This document shows positions 1 to 12,488 of a stretch of 64,000 nt of DNA, piece by piece (the first letter of the stretch is position 1; the number at the start of each line of letters is the position of its first letter). The stretch is from Raphanus sativus (Eukaryota > Streptophyta > Magnoliopsida > Brassicales > Brassicaceae). The translations under genes and the position numbers were made by a program. Below the pieces are notes generated by a model that saw only the letters and a list, made by a program, of their open reading frames with translations, made no database searches and was not told the DNA's origin. The stretch lies in contig NC_079512.1 of assembly GCF_000801105.2 (NCBI RefSeq), forward strand, positions 2,480,263 to 2,544,262, given 5' to 3'.

Positions 1-736
1 AAGAACATCACTACTAACTAAAACGAGCACATAACCTTAATATTTTTTTTTGGCTTAAAACATAAGCGTAATATTATCCATGTATAAAACATTAAGATCA
101 TACTTTCATGTAAATATTGTTTTCATGTGTATATTTTTCCTTCCCATCGTTTGTTATACTAAGCATATACTTTCGAAACACACACTAAATTAGCTCCACA
201 AAATAATATTAAAATCATTGTCGTTCCATAACAGCTTCTATTTTTAAGTTATCACATTGACCAAAACAATATCAATTTTTCGAACACAATCTTTATTTAA
301 ATAAACATGAAATATTCATTTCCTATATATTAACATGAAATATTCTATTCCATATGCCGATTTATACGAAACTAATCAATTATAGAATACTAAATATAAA
401 AAATTCCAAAAGGTAAACCATATAATATTATTGTGCCATTTTATTGTTATCAATTTATATCTCTAATATTAACAAACTAAATATGATAAACTATTACTTG
501 AAGATTCTTATATTCCTTTTCATTAAAACAGTTAATAAAATTCTGCATATAACTATATTATATATATATATATATCACTAAAACAATTACTATTTTTTAA
601 AAAGTTAATAGAATGCTGCATATAACTATAAATATATAAAATCATATTAAACATTAAAAAATATTGGTAAGAATAAAAAATATATACCAATATTATGTAT
701 GAAATGTTTTTAACAGTATTAAATTTTAAATTCGAC

Positions 737-766
737 ACCCGTGCGGACGCACGGGTCAGTATCTAG
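737..766 (+). mobile_element. Helitron 3' end (element extends left)
   Basis: A GC-rich hairpin (737-756, ACCCGTG stem, GGAC loop region) is followed by six bases and then CTAG at 763-766 with a T after it. This is the standard Helitron 3' terminus (hairpin, short spacer, CTRR, insertion before T). No 5' TC end was found between 1 and 736, so the element probably starts outside the window. The 700 bases before it are AT-rich with no supportable gene. Confidence 0.6.
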
Positions 767-1794
767 TTACATATTAAAAGAGAAGTTATTTAAGTGATTT
801 TAGTTTACCTGAAATCTCAAAAATTGTTACAGTTTTAACAATCAATTATCTGCAATTTTATATTTGAATACCTTATTTATATCTAAAATTAAAATGTTGT
901 TATTTTTAATCATATCCAAAACTTTTATTTTTACCAAACCTTTTGAAAGAACCATATAAAAGAACAACTATTTTTTAAATTTAAAATAAATTGAAAACAC
1001 TTATATAAATGAAAAACATAAGTAAAACAAATCAGCAAAGACGGTGTCAGAACTACAAAACCTCTAACAATCGTTTTGGAGCTACAAATTTTTTTTTCTC
1101 TTAATAATTAAATTGTTTCTGTTTTACGTATTAAAATAAGATAAAAATTAATTTCGCAATCAATTACTTCATTAATAATATTGATACTAGGTAAGAGAAA
1201 TCTTTTTTTAGTGACTTAGATTTATGTTAATGAATTATCTTAACTTTCAAAACTATTTTAAAATGTATATTGAAACTTTTGTTTATCAAACTACCTACAA
1301 AATTGGGGACAAACAGACTATGTACAATAGGGGTGTTGAATAAAAGATTCAACAGTTGAATCACTATGAGAGTGTTGAAAAATGAAATTTGATGATGTAG
1401 ATTAAACTGTGTTGAAAAAATTCAACTAATTGAATAAGAAGGAAGTGGGGATCACTAACGACACATGTCACTTTTCTAAGGTTTTTTTGACATTTTCATA
1501 TCTTCTTTGTTTTTTAAAACCAATTATTTTATTATAAATTAAATAATTTATTTTTATTTTTGATATGGAAATCTATCATTTTAAATTCTCTATCAATAGA
1601 GATTAAGTTTATTTAATTTTGATATTTAAAAATAATCATTAATTTGTAAAATATGGTATTGAATTTTATTAAACAAAACCGTTGTAGTGGTAAAAGTTAA
1701 ATATGGGTTGAATGATGAAATGAAAAAAAAAAGAAAATGATGTAAAATGTAAAAAGATGAAGTGGACTGTGTTGAACCATGAAACAATTGTATA
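767..1794. other. AT-rich intergenic DNA, no gene seen
   Basis: No open frame with coding character. Around 1325-1430 and 1755-1785 there are several GTTGAA/TTCAAC words in both orientations, which suggests a decayed small transposon, but I could not define ends or a target duplication. Confidence 0.5.
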
Positions 1795-2558
1795 TCTATA
1801 CTATTTTTTATGAAGTGATTTTGCTTATGTGTCATGCTCTCCATGATTTTAGATAATATTGAGTATTAGTCATATTCTCCGTAAGAAATTTTAGTAATTT
1901 AGTTGATGATTTATCATTATCATCTTTAAATAATTTTAGTGATTTATCTGATAATTTATTATTATATCAAATAATTAAAAAAATTTAACGATAATATGAT
2001 ATCTATATTTACATTATATTTAATTAAGTAATATTAAAATATTATATATGTATTTATATTATATTTGGTTTAACCAAATATAATTTATATATATATATAT
2101 ATATATATATATCACATAATTGGAATGAATAGTATATATTTGATTTTTTTGCTCTACTTTAAAATTAGAGCATTTAAAATATTTATTACCCTTATTAATA
2201 TATTGAATTTCTAATAGATAATTATCCACAAAATAAAAAAATCATTAATTTGATAATCATCATTATCTAAAAATATTATATATTATGTTGTCTAAAAATA
2301 TTTTACATTATAATAGTTTAAAATAAATAAATTCATGTATATAATTTTATGAATATATGAATTTTTAAGATTATTTACGTAATAAGAGATATTCTATTAA
2401 ATTAAATTTGCATATATTAAAAATTTAATATTTAATTAATAAATATTTCAAAACATGATTAATTTATTCTAATTATTTTTGAATTGATGATGTATCTATT
2501 TATATTTTTTGTAAAATTATAAAGCCCGCAAGTGCGGGCAAAACACCTCGTAGTCTAG
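1795..2558 (+). mobile_element. Short non-autonomous Helitron
   Basis: The 5' end A|TCTATACTATT at 1795 matches the usual Brassicaceae Helitron start. The right side has a hairpin at 2524-2539 (GCCCGCA/TGCGGGC), then CTAG at 2555-2558 followed by T. The hairpin-to-CTAG spacer is 15 bases, slightly long, so the exact 3' base is uncertain. No protein is encoded (764 bp). The element ends about 80 bp upstream of the G-box in the JAZ2 promoter. Confidence 0.5.
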
Positions 2559-2638
2559 TAAACATACGGCGTGGGTGAAGGCGAACTACTCAAATAGACT
2601 CTCTGTCTGCCGTTAGAATAAAGGCATTTAAATAACAA

Positions 2639-2728
2639 CACGTGTTTTAAATGCACTATTACCAGTAATAAATTAAATTTATTTATTTTGGTATCTATCT
2701 GCAAACAGCGCAGAAACTCTTTTATAAA
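2639..2728 (+). promoter_or_regulatory. JAZ2 promoter: G-box and TATA box
   Basis: CACGTG (2639-2644) is a perfect G-box, the site bound by MYC2-type bHLH factors that activate JAZ genes on jasmonate signalling. TATAAA lies at 2723-2728, about 135 bp before the JAZ2 start codon. GA-rich microsatellites (about 2742-2757 and 2801-2818) follow in the presumed 5' leader. Factor binding is inferred from the motif and the gene identity. Confidence 0.6.
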
Positions 2729-2861
2729 GTAGAAGTAATAAAGAGAGAGAGAGAGAGGTCCACATTGTCTTCCTCGTCACAAAACTCACTTTGTGCACAG
2801 AGACAGAGAGAGAGAGAGATCAAAGAAAGAAAGAAAACCCTAATTTTAAGGCACAAAAACG

Positions 2862-3917
2862 ATGTCGAGCTTACAGAAGAAGCCGAGCTTCTCAGAAACA
2901 TGTAGTCGTTTGAGTCGTTACCTCAAGGAGAAAGGTAGCTTCGGAGATCTGAGCTTGGGGATGACATGCAACCCCGACATCAATGGTAACCAACCAAACA
3001 AACCGTCTCTTTCTAGATCTGTTTTTATTTCTTTGTTATTGAAATTGAAAACCGGTTTACATGTTGACCGTAAATTGAAGAACCGGTTCTACTTTGGTTA
3101 TTACTTTCTGTTCTGTCTTTGTAAGTTTTTTTTTTTTTCGAAACTGATTTTTCAAATCTTTGTGAGTTTCTGAGAGATGTTTCTATATTTGGTGTTTTTG
3201 TAGGAGTTTTTGCTGTGTCACGTCAGCCAACGATGATGAATCTCTTCCCTTGTGAAGAAGGTTCGTCTCCTCCTCAAGACGTTAAACCAAAGCATATGGT
3301 TCCTCCTCGCCAGTCAAGCTTTTCTTCCTCCTCTTCCTCTCAAGTTAAGGAGGAAGTGGAGAAGACCGTAGAGTCTCAATCGTCTCCGTTGACCATATTC
3401 TACGGTGGTCAAGTTATGGTGTTTGATGATTTCCCTGCTGAGAAAGCCAAACAAGTCATTGACTTGGCTAACAAAGGAAGTGCTTATACTCAAAACCTAG
3501 CCAAGAACCAAAAGGAGATTGCAGCAGCACCAGAGCCAATCCAGACCAACACGTCTTCTTTAGCTTGCGGTATATCTATTTATCAGGACTCTTTTGGTTC
3601 TCTATCTCAGGGCTTTTGGCTTTTATCCACTTTTTTTACTAAGTTTTATTCTCTGTTTTGTGGTTTTGTAGAACTGCCAATTGCTAGGAGAGCTTCGCTT
3701 CATCGGTTCCTGGAGAAGAGAAAGGATAGGTAAAGTGCATTTTTTTTTCTTTTTTTTTGTGAAAATATTTACTCCATAATTTAATGCGTTGTTAAATCAG
3801 GTTTCTATCTTTTACTCGTAACTTTTAAACAGGATTACATCAAAGGCACCGTACCAGGTAGACGGTTCAACCGAAGCATCTTCCAAGCCTAACACATCTT
3901 GGCTCGGTTCTCAGTAA
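2862..3917 (+). CDS. JAZ2: Jasmonate ZIM-domain repressor JAZ2 (TIFY10B)
   Basis: This is a nuclear repressor of jasmonate signalling: it binds MYC2 and, when JA-Ile is present, COI1, and is then degraded. CDS by splice sites: 2862-2985, 3204-3569, 3672-3729, 3833-3917 (210 aa, in frame throughout). Domains are an N-terminal FGDLSLGM segment (about residues 27-34), a ZIM domain starting TIFYGG at 105-110, and a Jas motif starting [13 protein letters not shown] at about 164 and ending with the SKAPYQ part in exon 4. The [13 protein letters not shown] stretch and the SWLGSQ end fit JAZ2 better than JAZ1. Intron 3 (3730-3832) splits the Jas motif; if it is retained, translation stops at once after KRKDR (TAA at 3731). 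The start chosen is the only ATG in good context after the leader. No break was seen. Confidence 0.93.
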
Positions 3918-4171
3918 TCTTGACCATCTCTAAAGACTCTATCGATGCTCTGTCGTTTACAAATTATCAAGCTCCTCCCTTGTTGATTGTTTATATAAAA
4001 AAAAATATTTTTCACGTTTGTTCAAATGCACCATCAGCAATATCTTTTGTATGAATGTGGTCTTATAGTGGGTTCAAACCTATCTGCCGGTGTCAACATT
4101 TGCTTGCAACTTTTGTAAGAAACATCAGTTCTGTTGTTGTTGTTTTTTTTGTTGACGGCTTTAGTATCATC
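3918..4171. other. JAZ2 3' flank
   Basis: Downstream sequence of JAZ2 up to the MITE insertion site. AT-rich, presumably the 3' UTR followed by spacer. No other feature seen. Confidence 0.5.
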
Positions 4172-4174
4172 TTA

Positions 4175-4874
4175 GAGCATCTCCAATCCAAGAGCATCTC
4201 CAATCCAACTTCAAATCCTCAAATTTTGAGGTTTTTGTCATTCCAACCCATCCTCAAATCCTCAAATTTTAAGGTTTTGAATAGTGACACCTCAAATTTA
4301 AGGTTTCACTATTCAAAACTTCAAAACTACTATTCATTTTCTTTTTAGTTCTTACAATTATTTTATTTCACAAATACATATACTAACTTATTTACAATAA
4401 TTTAAACACACCAAAATAAAATAAAAATAGAATAAATATTACATAACATTAAAATAAAATTCACACAAATATAAATATATATTAAATAAAGTCACACAAA
4501 ATAAAATACATTAAACAAACTAAACATAAATTAAAAAAATTATATAAACATTTAAATATACATATCTTACAAGGGGTACCAAAATACCGGAATTTATTGG
4601 CTAACCGGTATGTGTGTTGTTTAATTATATATGTAATTTATATTATTTAAAATTGTAATATTGTGTGCTGTATAATAAATTAAAAATATGTTTTATATGT
4701 AATTGTAAAGTTTTATCATTATTAGTAATTTTTATTAATGTCAAGGACTATAGTTTAAATAAATAAACTTTTAAGGATTTTTTTTTGAGGTTTCATTGTT
4801 GGAGTAATCAACCCTCAAATCCTCATTTTGAAGTTTTACTCCCCTTAAAATAAGGTCTTGGGTTGGAGATGCTC
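4175..4874. mobile_element. Harbinger-like MITE, 700 bp
   Basis: The inverted ends GAGCATCTCCAA (4175) and TTGGAGATGCTC (ending 4874) are flanked on both sides by TTA (4172-4174 and 4875-4877), the target duplication typical of PIF/Harbinger elements. The left end is partly duplicated (GAGCATCTCCAATCC occurs again at about 4192). The interior is AT-rich and non-coding. Confidence 0.75.
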
Positions 4875-4924
4875 TTAGTTTAATTAATTCAAAGTGTTCT
4901 TTCTTCCATTAACTTTGCTAAAGC

Positions 4925-5592
4925 TAGGGCTGGGCGTTCGGATACCCATTCGGGTTTCGGTTCAGTCTATTCGGGTTTCGGGTTTTCGGGGTCAAAGATT
5001 TCAGCCCCATTCGGATATTTCTAAATTTTGGTTCGGGTTCGGTTCGGATCTTTGCGGGTTCGGTTCGGGTTCGGATAACCCATTTAAATTTTTTAAAATT
5101 TTCAAAATTCATTATATACTTTAAATTTTCAAAATCTATAAGAAAGATAATATATTACATATAAATTATCATAACATATATGTCAAAATACCTTAATTTA
5201 ACATATAAATTGATTTTCTTTGAATATTTGGATAAAAAATCAATAGATATTTAACTATTTTTGGTGTTTTCAGTATACTTTAGCTATTTTAAACATTTAC
5301 TTTTGACTATTTGCATATATTTTTCGAGTATTTTGGAAAACTTAAAGGTATCTTATATATTTTTAATATTTTTATTATACATTATATATAAAATAATGTA
5401 TATATTTAAGTATATAAATTTATTTTGGATACATTCGGGTACCAAAAATACTTCGGTTCGGATCGGGTTCGGTTTCGGGGTTTTAAATACCGCCCGTTCG
5501 GATATTTAATCAATTTCGGTTCGGATTCGGTGCTACTTTTTCGGATCGGATTCGGTTCGATTTTCCGGGTTCGAATTTTTTGCCCAGCCCTA
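4925..5592. mobile_element. hAT-like MITE, copy 1
   Basis: Ends TAGGGCTGGGC and GCCCAGCCCTA are perfect 11-bp inverted repeats, flanked by a 7-bp direct repeat CTAAAGC. The interior is AT-rich in the middle and carries many TTCGGGTT/TTCGGATC words near both ends, which creates long spurious open frames on both strands. Another copy lies 288 bp downstream. Confidence 0.75.
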
Positions 5593-5880
5593 CTAAAGCT
5601 TCTAGTTAGATTTAGAAACTAATTTGCTCTTGAAACTATTGAAATATCTAAAACCGATAAAATATTATTTATCAAAATAAAACCCATTTGCGCATATTTT
5701 TTGACAATTGTAAAAAACTTGTACTTACTGATGAAGTATTTTGATTTTAAAAACAAAATTACAAGCTAGTTCTTTTTTTTTTGAAAAAGAAATTACAAGC
5801 TAGTTGCAATTAAGTATTGAGTTTAGAAGTACTAGTACTTTTAGCTTTTATAAGATTAAGATACACAGCAAGGTAGTGGA

Positions 5881-6511
5881 TAGGCCTTGGCATTTTACCC
5901 GGACCCGAAGACCCGATCCGAAATCGACCCGAAAAAACCGGTCCGGGTAGGAACCGATCCGATCAAATTATCCTATCGGATCTTGTTGTAGAGGACCCGC
6001 GGGTCTTGGACCCGATCCGGACCGAACCCGAAACCCGACGGGTACCCGAATTAATAATTTAAATTATATAAAATGAATCGAGGTGGAGTCGAAGACGGGT
6101 TATTTGTCTATAGAGCAAGGGGGTTAGCCACTAGGATACAACCAATTATTGTTCTATCTCGCATAATTTAGTATATATACACATTTTAATATAATAAAAA
6201 CACAAATTTTAAATAAAATTTTAAATATTTTCGAATATATAAATATTTTCAGATTTTTTTTTGTATTTTTAGGTATTTTTAGGTCGAACCCGAACCGAAT
6301 CCGGCCCGAAACCGACCCAGAACCGAACCGATAAATTCTAATTACCCGAATGGGTCCAACTATATAAGACCCGACCCGACCCGGACCCGGTACGACCCGG
6401 AACCGAAAATTTGAAATTACCCTATCGGGTCTTAAACTCCTAGACCCGAAAGACCCGGATCCGAAAGGACCCGGCCCGAACCCGACCCGACGACCCGAAC
6501 GCCCAGGTCTA
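5881..6511. mobile_element. hAT-like MITE, copy 2
   Basis: The element begins TAGGCCTTGGC and ends GCCCAGGTCTA, imperfect inverted repeats. It is flanked by a perfect 8-bp duplication GTAGTGGA (5873-5880, 6512-6519), the hAT signature. The interior is packed with GACCCG/CCCGAACC words. No protein is encoded; the long open frame on the minus strand here is repeat translation. Confidence 0.8.
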
Positions 6512-7503
6512 GTAGTGGAGTAGATCAGACCAGGCTTGGTAGGCCATTCGAATTCTGGCTCGCGATAGGTTTTGGGTTCGGTCTTGATCTGGACTAATGT
6601 TTGAACGAACAAAACAAAATGTTGGATCCGCCCAGATACAATAAGTTGGGCAAAAAGATAGATACAAAGGTGTGTTGACAACGAGCCCATATACAACAAG
6701 GTGCATAATATCCAGGGGCCACATTGATTCTGCATCAAGAATCAGAATGATGAAAAACTTATCACAGTGTTTATTAATATCTTAATTTTATTGTAAAACT
6801 ATTTTAGTTTCATCATCATGATATTAGAGTATTTCCAGGTTTTCTCTATTTTTCATTACAAAAAGATTGGAAAATTTTGTTTTCAAAGTTAAATTTCATT
6901 TATTTTTAACTCACTATTTTATTTTCAATTTCAAAATAGAATAGATATAGGATTACAATCTATTATCTAATTAGTCTTAGAAAAGATTAATTCATTAGGG
7001 ATTATTTTTTAGAGAAATTTCTTTAGATATTTTTTTATTTTCACAAAACAGTACTCAAGAAAAAAAAACTAAAATAAATTTTATTAAAAGGTAAATATTC
7101 ATTTTTAAAGATAGATTTTTAAAATTTTAAAAAATAAAAAATTATTAAAAAATTTTTAAAAAAAAATTGGTTATTTTATTTTTTAAAAATTTATTTTTAT
7201 GACAAAAATTTAAAATGATTATCAGAGAAGATTATCATTATTTTAACCTCAAAATTGGCAGGATGCAATTATTAATTTTCGAAGATGTTTTTTTTTTTGA
7301 ACACTCAAATAAATATGTTTCAAGTTGTAAAGCATCCAAGTTTGGAATTAAAATGAAGTGAATATATATATATATTTGACTTTTCACTAAAAAAATGTTT
7401 AATACATTATCATATTTACTAAAATACTGGTGATCTATTAATAATAATAAAAAATATCATATAATCTTTTTTCGAAACAAACTGACATATTATATTATTA
7501 TTA
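6512..7503. other. AT-rich intergenic DNA, no gene seen
   Basis: Poly-A/T-rich spacer. No coding region, RNA gene or bounded repeat that I can support. Confidence 0.5.
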
Positions 7504-7532
7504 CTAGGTGATAACCCGTGCCCTGCACGGGT
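7504..7532 (-). mobile_element. Helitron 3' end, minus strand (element extends right)
   Basis: On the minus strand a hairpin (7514-7532, ACCCGTG/CACGGGT stem) is followed by TATCAC and CTAG (7507-7504) and then T. The matching 5' TC end, expected to the right, could not be recognised, so the element length is unknown. Confidence 0.55.
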
Positions 7533-8563
7533 GAATTAATTAAAAAAGATTTTTGTTTTATTTTTTTCTCTATAGATATTCGAAAGGAAAAAAAAATGGA
7601 TCACATATATTATATCTTATACAATGATAGATTAAACTAAATTAATTATGTTTACTTAACGTTAATTACTTTTGTTAAAGAAATAAATACTTATATAAAT
7701 TTAGTTATGAGTTTAAGATAAAAAGAAAAATAGACAATAAAATTATTGCTTTCATAAGATAAAACGAAATATAAATAATATAATAATGAAATATGAAGGC
7801 AGAATTTTAAATGAAAAATTCGCTAAGAAAATTGGAAAAACAATGTGAAAGTCATCTTCAGAATTCTCTGTTTTCAATTCTATAAAATTACAGAAAAAAA
7901 TAAATAAAAATAATATAATAAAAATAATAAAAAGGAACAAAGACCAATAACAAAGAATATAAGCTTACTAAACTACGTAGAGATATAAATGAGAAGTAAT
8001 TGGACCAAATGTATTACAGTATGGTAACTATGACAAATAAAAAATGGCATGGCATTTTAAGTTTTTTAGGTAATCGTTATGGTAACTATGACATATAAAC
8101 GGGTGAGATATTAATGTATAAATCTTATGGTACAACTTTCAATTTGTTAGGCGCCAAAGAATTTTATTCAGTTGCGGAATTTGAAGGGAAAAAGAACTCC
8201 GGTTTGCATTAGTCAACATTTGTAGTCCAATATTTTAATGAGATTCCGTATAGAAATCGAATTATCAAATATGACCCTGTAAATTTATAAATTAAACGGA
8301 ATATCCACTTTCTTATAAGATAAGGTAATGGCCTGAATATAGTGTTTTGTTACCTATTAAATCTGTTTGCAGGTAAAGAGTTCGAAAATTAACTTTCTGT
8401 ATACATTGATTAACAGATCTTAAGGAAACATATTTTTGATCATAAAATAGAAACATATAGGGCAAGCAGCCATTTAGCTCCGAATTCATTTGAAAGATGA
8501 TAGTCGTCTCGATCGATACTCAATATCTATTTATATCTATTTATAACAGTATTCATAAATTGT
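7533..8563. other. AT-rich DNA, probably Helitron body, no gene seen
   Basis: Follows the minus-strand Helitron end. Includes a partial direct repeat of GGTAACTATGACA (about 8023 and 8080). No coding feature. Confidence 0.4.
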
Positions 8564-10655
8564 AGGGCTTATTTGCGAGATGTCTAACTTTGCCAAGTTT
8601 ATTAGGTGCAGAGCATTGATTTTGACTGAATTAATAAACTAACATTTGTGTACACTTTCCTCCGGTTATAACCCTGGCGTCAACAAGTAGACGGTAAAAG
8701 GAAGAAGGTAAGTCCACGTAGTGGAAGATAATTATGGTCTTAATTTACCATGCACTGTACAAATTGGAGGGAACAAAATCAACCACGTCACACTAAATAC
8801 TCACCGCATATGATTTACTGAATACATTTAATATGTGGCCAATGGTTAAACAACAACATCTTGATATATGGTGTAGTCATTTAATTTCTAAATGGTCAGT
8901 ACCATTTATGGTAATCTTACATAAATAGTTACATTAAAGAATACATACTATATCATACCATTCTAAACCCTAAACCCAAACTCACAATTTAAATCGTCCC
9001 ACTATTCAAAACTAAACCCTAACCCCCCCCTTTGGACTAGTAAACCCATGGGAAAATATTTACAGTGTATGTAGTGAAATGGTATAGTAACTAAAATAAC
9101 AAATACTATTTCATATATTATTATGTTTGGAGTCTTCCTTTGTAATAGGTGTAACATTTCGCTGCTGAGAAAAATATCATAAATTATTATACCATATCCT
9201 AGTATGAACATGTCATATATTTGGAAAACTATACCCCCTATGGATTAGTGAACTCATGGACATATATTTATGTTTTATGTATATTAAATGGTATAATAAC
9301 TATTAAATACTATTTTCTATAGTATTATATTTACAGTCCAGTGAGTAATATATATCATCTTATGTTATGGCATCTTCTATGGTGCCCCCAAATTTGAAAT
9401 GCCAATCTCTTATGGGTTTCCAAAGTCTCATATTTCGTAATTTCATATTTTTTTTTTCTACACCCAAACTTCCAAATTAAATCTTCTCCACTCTTCAAAA
9501 CTAAACCTTAACCCCTTCTATGGATTAGTGAACCCATGAACAAATATTTAAATTATATGGAGCTTAAATGGTATATTATCTAATGAATAGAATATTATTT
9601 CATATAGTATTCCACTTGGAGTCCTCCTGTGTAATAGGTTTATAAACTACATATCCTAAACTCTAAACACAAATCTCAAAATCTAATACTTGCCTCAAAT
9701 TCACCATTATTACTCTAAATACTAAACCTTAATCACTAATTAGTAAACCCTAAAGTCAATTATAAACTCTAAATCCAGATGATAAAACTATACCCTAACC
9801 CGGAAATGTCAACCCACATCTGAGATATAACAATTTCCCCTGTTTTCAAATATTGACAGTCAATCATCAGATTATTACATTTTTACAAAATAGTATATAA
9901 ATATGTCTCAAATAGTATGGTAATCTTACAAAAATATCTGCATTACAAAATAAATAGTATACTATTTCGTTCGCAGAATATAGTATAGAATGCGAGTTCA
10001 TCTTCTTCAGTTCTTCTTTTTTCAAACGTGCTTATACACTTTCATTTCGTTTATCTTCGTTATTCTTTACTACCATATAAAGATCATTTTTATCTCCTTT
10101 TCTTTCTTCAACGCAGAAACGCTTCTACTGGTCTTCCATCGTAATTCTTCACCATTGAATCACTAAAACATAAACAAAATAGAGTAAAAAACAGAACAAA
10201 AACAGAAATAAATTATAAGAACAGAAACATAAACACAATATAAAATTAAAAACAGAAACAAGGATAGAAACAAAAATAAAAACATAGTCAAAAGCGTGAT
10301 GTCACCTCATTCTCTACGGTGTCATCTTCTCCTCCAAATTCAATTTAGTACGCCCAGAATATTTATTTCTTCCTGTGTTTGAGATAAACTGGTGTGTGTT
10401 TGTACGTATGAAGAAGAAACAAAGATGTGGTGAAAAGAGGAAGAAGAAGAGAAAATGTGTATCAATGGTGGCCACACTTTATTATATTGTTTATTGAATA
10501 TTTATTTTAATAAATAATTCTCACCAGGTCACACAGGTCACAATTGAAGGATAATATGGCAATTATGTATATTGTGCACAGTATATATCGATTTTTTAGG
10601 GATTTTAGATAGTGAACTAATTATCTTTTGTTTGAAGGTTGTAGAGCCCAATTTT
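8564..10655. repeat. Degenerate ~2.1-kb repeat, copy A, with CCCTAAA-like blocks
   Basis: Starts near GGGCTTATTTGCGAGATG (about 8567) and ends near GTTGTAGAGCCCAATTTTCC (about 10655). A second diverged copy follows at 10728-12622 with the same start and end words and shared interior words such as CTAACCCGGA.ATGTCAA (9793 here, 11068 there). Interstitial telomere-like CTAAACCCTAAA blocks are scattered through it (8964-9030, 9500-9520, 9650-9800). No gene. It is probably an old DNA transposon, possibly MULE-like by its start word, but this was not proven. Confidence 0.45.
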
Positions 10656-11301
10656 CCTAAATTGTATACGTTTCTAGCTTCAAGAATGAGTAAGGTTATT
10701 TAACAAAATTTTCCGTTTGATTAATTTAAGGGTGAATTTGCGAGATGGCCAAATTCATAACGAAAATTAAGTAGATGACAGTGATGTTGACATAATAAAG
10801 AAAGTATCATTTGTACTCCAATTTATCCGGTTGTACCTTCTTCAACTACAAGTCATCGGTAAAAATGAAAAAAGAGATGACATCAACACTTTAAGATGTG
10901 GACACTTTTAATAGACAGCTGTTTAGAATGTGAGACATAGAAGGTATCCACGTAACTTGTGTTTCCTACCTCTAATTAATAAATCTATATTCTACTCAGA
11001 TAATAAATCAAATATAATGTGTAATTGTTTTACTATATTACACCATATCCATCCACTTAAATATTCCTAACCCGGATATGTCAATCTACATCCAAAATAT
11101 AAACAATTTCTCACGTTTTCAAATATCAAGTGTACCAGTATCATCTCACTATACTATATGGTGGATATAGTATAGCACGTTTACATTATATCGTGAAGTA
11201 ATAGAATTCTTTTTATTGGTGATAGTATAGTATAGTACATATTGGTGAACTAAATAGAATACTTTTTATTAATCGTCAAATGGAACGATACATGATAAGA
11301 T

Positions 11302-11850
11302 CTCTAAACTCAAACCTCAACCCCACCTTCTAAATACTAAAACTTAAATCCTAATCACTAAACCCTAAACCCAAATAGAATGGAACAATATATATATAGT
11401 ATGGTACATATTGGTGACAAAATAGAACATTCTTTACTAAACCCAAAATCTTAATCACTAAACCCTAAACCCAAGTATAAAACCTAAACCCAAATAGAAT
11501 GAAACAAACTAAACTCAAATCTCAACTCCCACCTTCCAAATACTAAACCCTAAATCTTAATCACTAAACCTTAAACCCAAGTATAAACCCTAAACTCAAA
11601 TAGAATGGAACAAACTAAACTCAAATAGAATGTAACAAACTAAACCCAAACCTGAACTTCCACCTTCCAAATACTAAACCCTAAATCTCAATCACTAAAC
11701 CCTAAATCCAAGTATAAACCCTAAACCCAAATAAAATGGAAAAAAACTAAACCCAAACCTTAACCCCCATCTTCTAAAGACTAAATCTTAAATCTTAATC
11801 ACTAAAACCATGTATAAACTCTAAACCCAAATAGAATGGAACAAAATGCA
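11302..11850. repeat. Tandem array of ~107-132 bp telomere-like units
   Basis: About four degenerate units share the order CTAAACCCAAA, CACCTTCCAAATACTAAACCC, AATCACTAAACCC, AGTATAAACCC and CAAATAGAATGGAAC. Unit starts are near 11302, 11509, 11641 and 11748. The core is related to CCCTAAA but diluted with unrelated words, so this is a satellite-like expansion inside a transposon rather than a relic telomere. Confidence 0.6.
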
Positions 11851-12143
11851 TAGAATAAAACAAAAATAATACATTTTTTATTAATTGTTAAATAGAACGA
11901 TATATGATAAAATGTATAGTAACAAACTATTTTGCATTACATAACATGAATATAACATTCATAATACATATTGCTTTACTATTCTATTCCATATGCATAT
12001 AATAGAATAGAACACAATATTACAAAAACTGTTCATCTTCTCCATCAATTCTGGATAATTTACAGCGATAAAAATAATTGTAACAAGCGACATCAGTGGG
12101 ATTAGTAGATGTAACCGCCTAGTAAACCGAAGAGATTAGGGCG

Positions 12144-12488
12144 ATGGAAGGAAGAGCTGACACACCTCACGGCGGCGCCGTTTACGTCGTCGGCGACTCC
12201 ATAGATTTCAGACGCGCGGAGCTTCCTGTCTGTAGCCAAGCGACCCGTTGCAGATGGATCTGTTACTTTCTCGTCTCTTCTGTAAATTTTGAAAGCAGTG
12301 AACCAACAACTCAGACAACTGAATCCTCTTTGCAAACGCCTTTTGTTAGTCGAGCTAGTGTCAAGATTGTAATCAAAGAATGCAGTGGAAACAATCTGAG
12401 AAGAAACTACTCAAAAGATTGTGATTCTAGAAGGGACACGTTCTATTTTTCCAGAATACTAATTATTAATTTAATTTTTCTTTTGTAG
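12144..12488 (+). other. Unidentified open frame, 114 codons
   Basis: Open from an ATG in fair context (GGCGATGGA) with GC-rich codons at the start (GGCGGCGCC region), unlike the surrounding AT-rich repeat. The final third becomes AT-rich and hydrophobic, as if running into an intron. I do not recognise the protein. It could be a captured first exon inside repeat copy B or chance. Confidence 0.2.

Noticed and set aside
1325..1790. Small transposon with GTTGAA/TTCAAC words
   Set aside because: No matching inverted ends or target duplication could be defined.
4894..6738. Long open frames on both strands (Gly/Phe/Arg-rich)
   Set aside because: They translate the TTCGGGTT/GACCCG words of the hAT-like MITEs, have no conserved domain and are bounded by transposon ends.
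11302..11850. Relic telomere from a chromosome fusion
   Set aside because: The CCCTAAA-like words are spaced within a longer unrelated unit and sit inside a repeat present twice, so a transposon-borne satellite is a better explanation.
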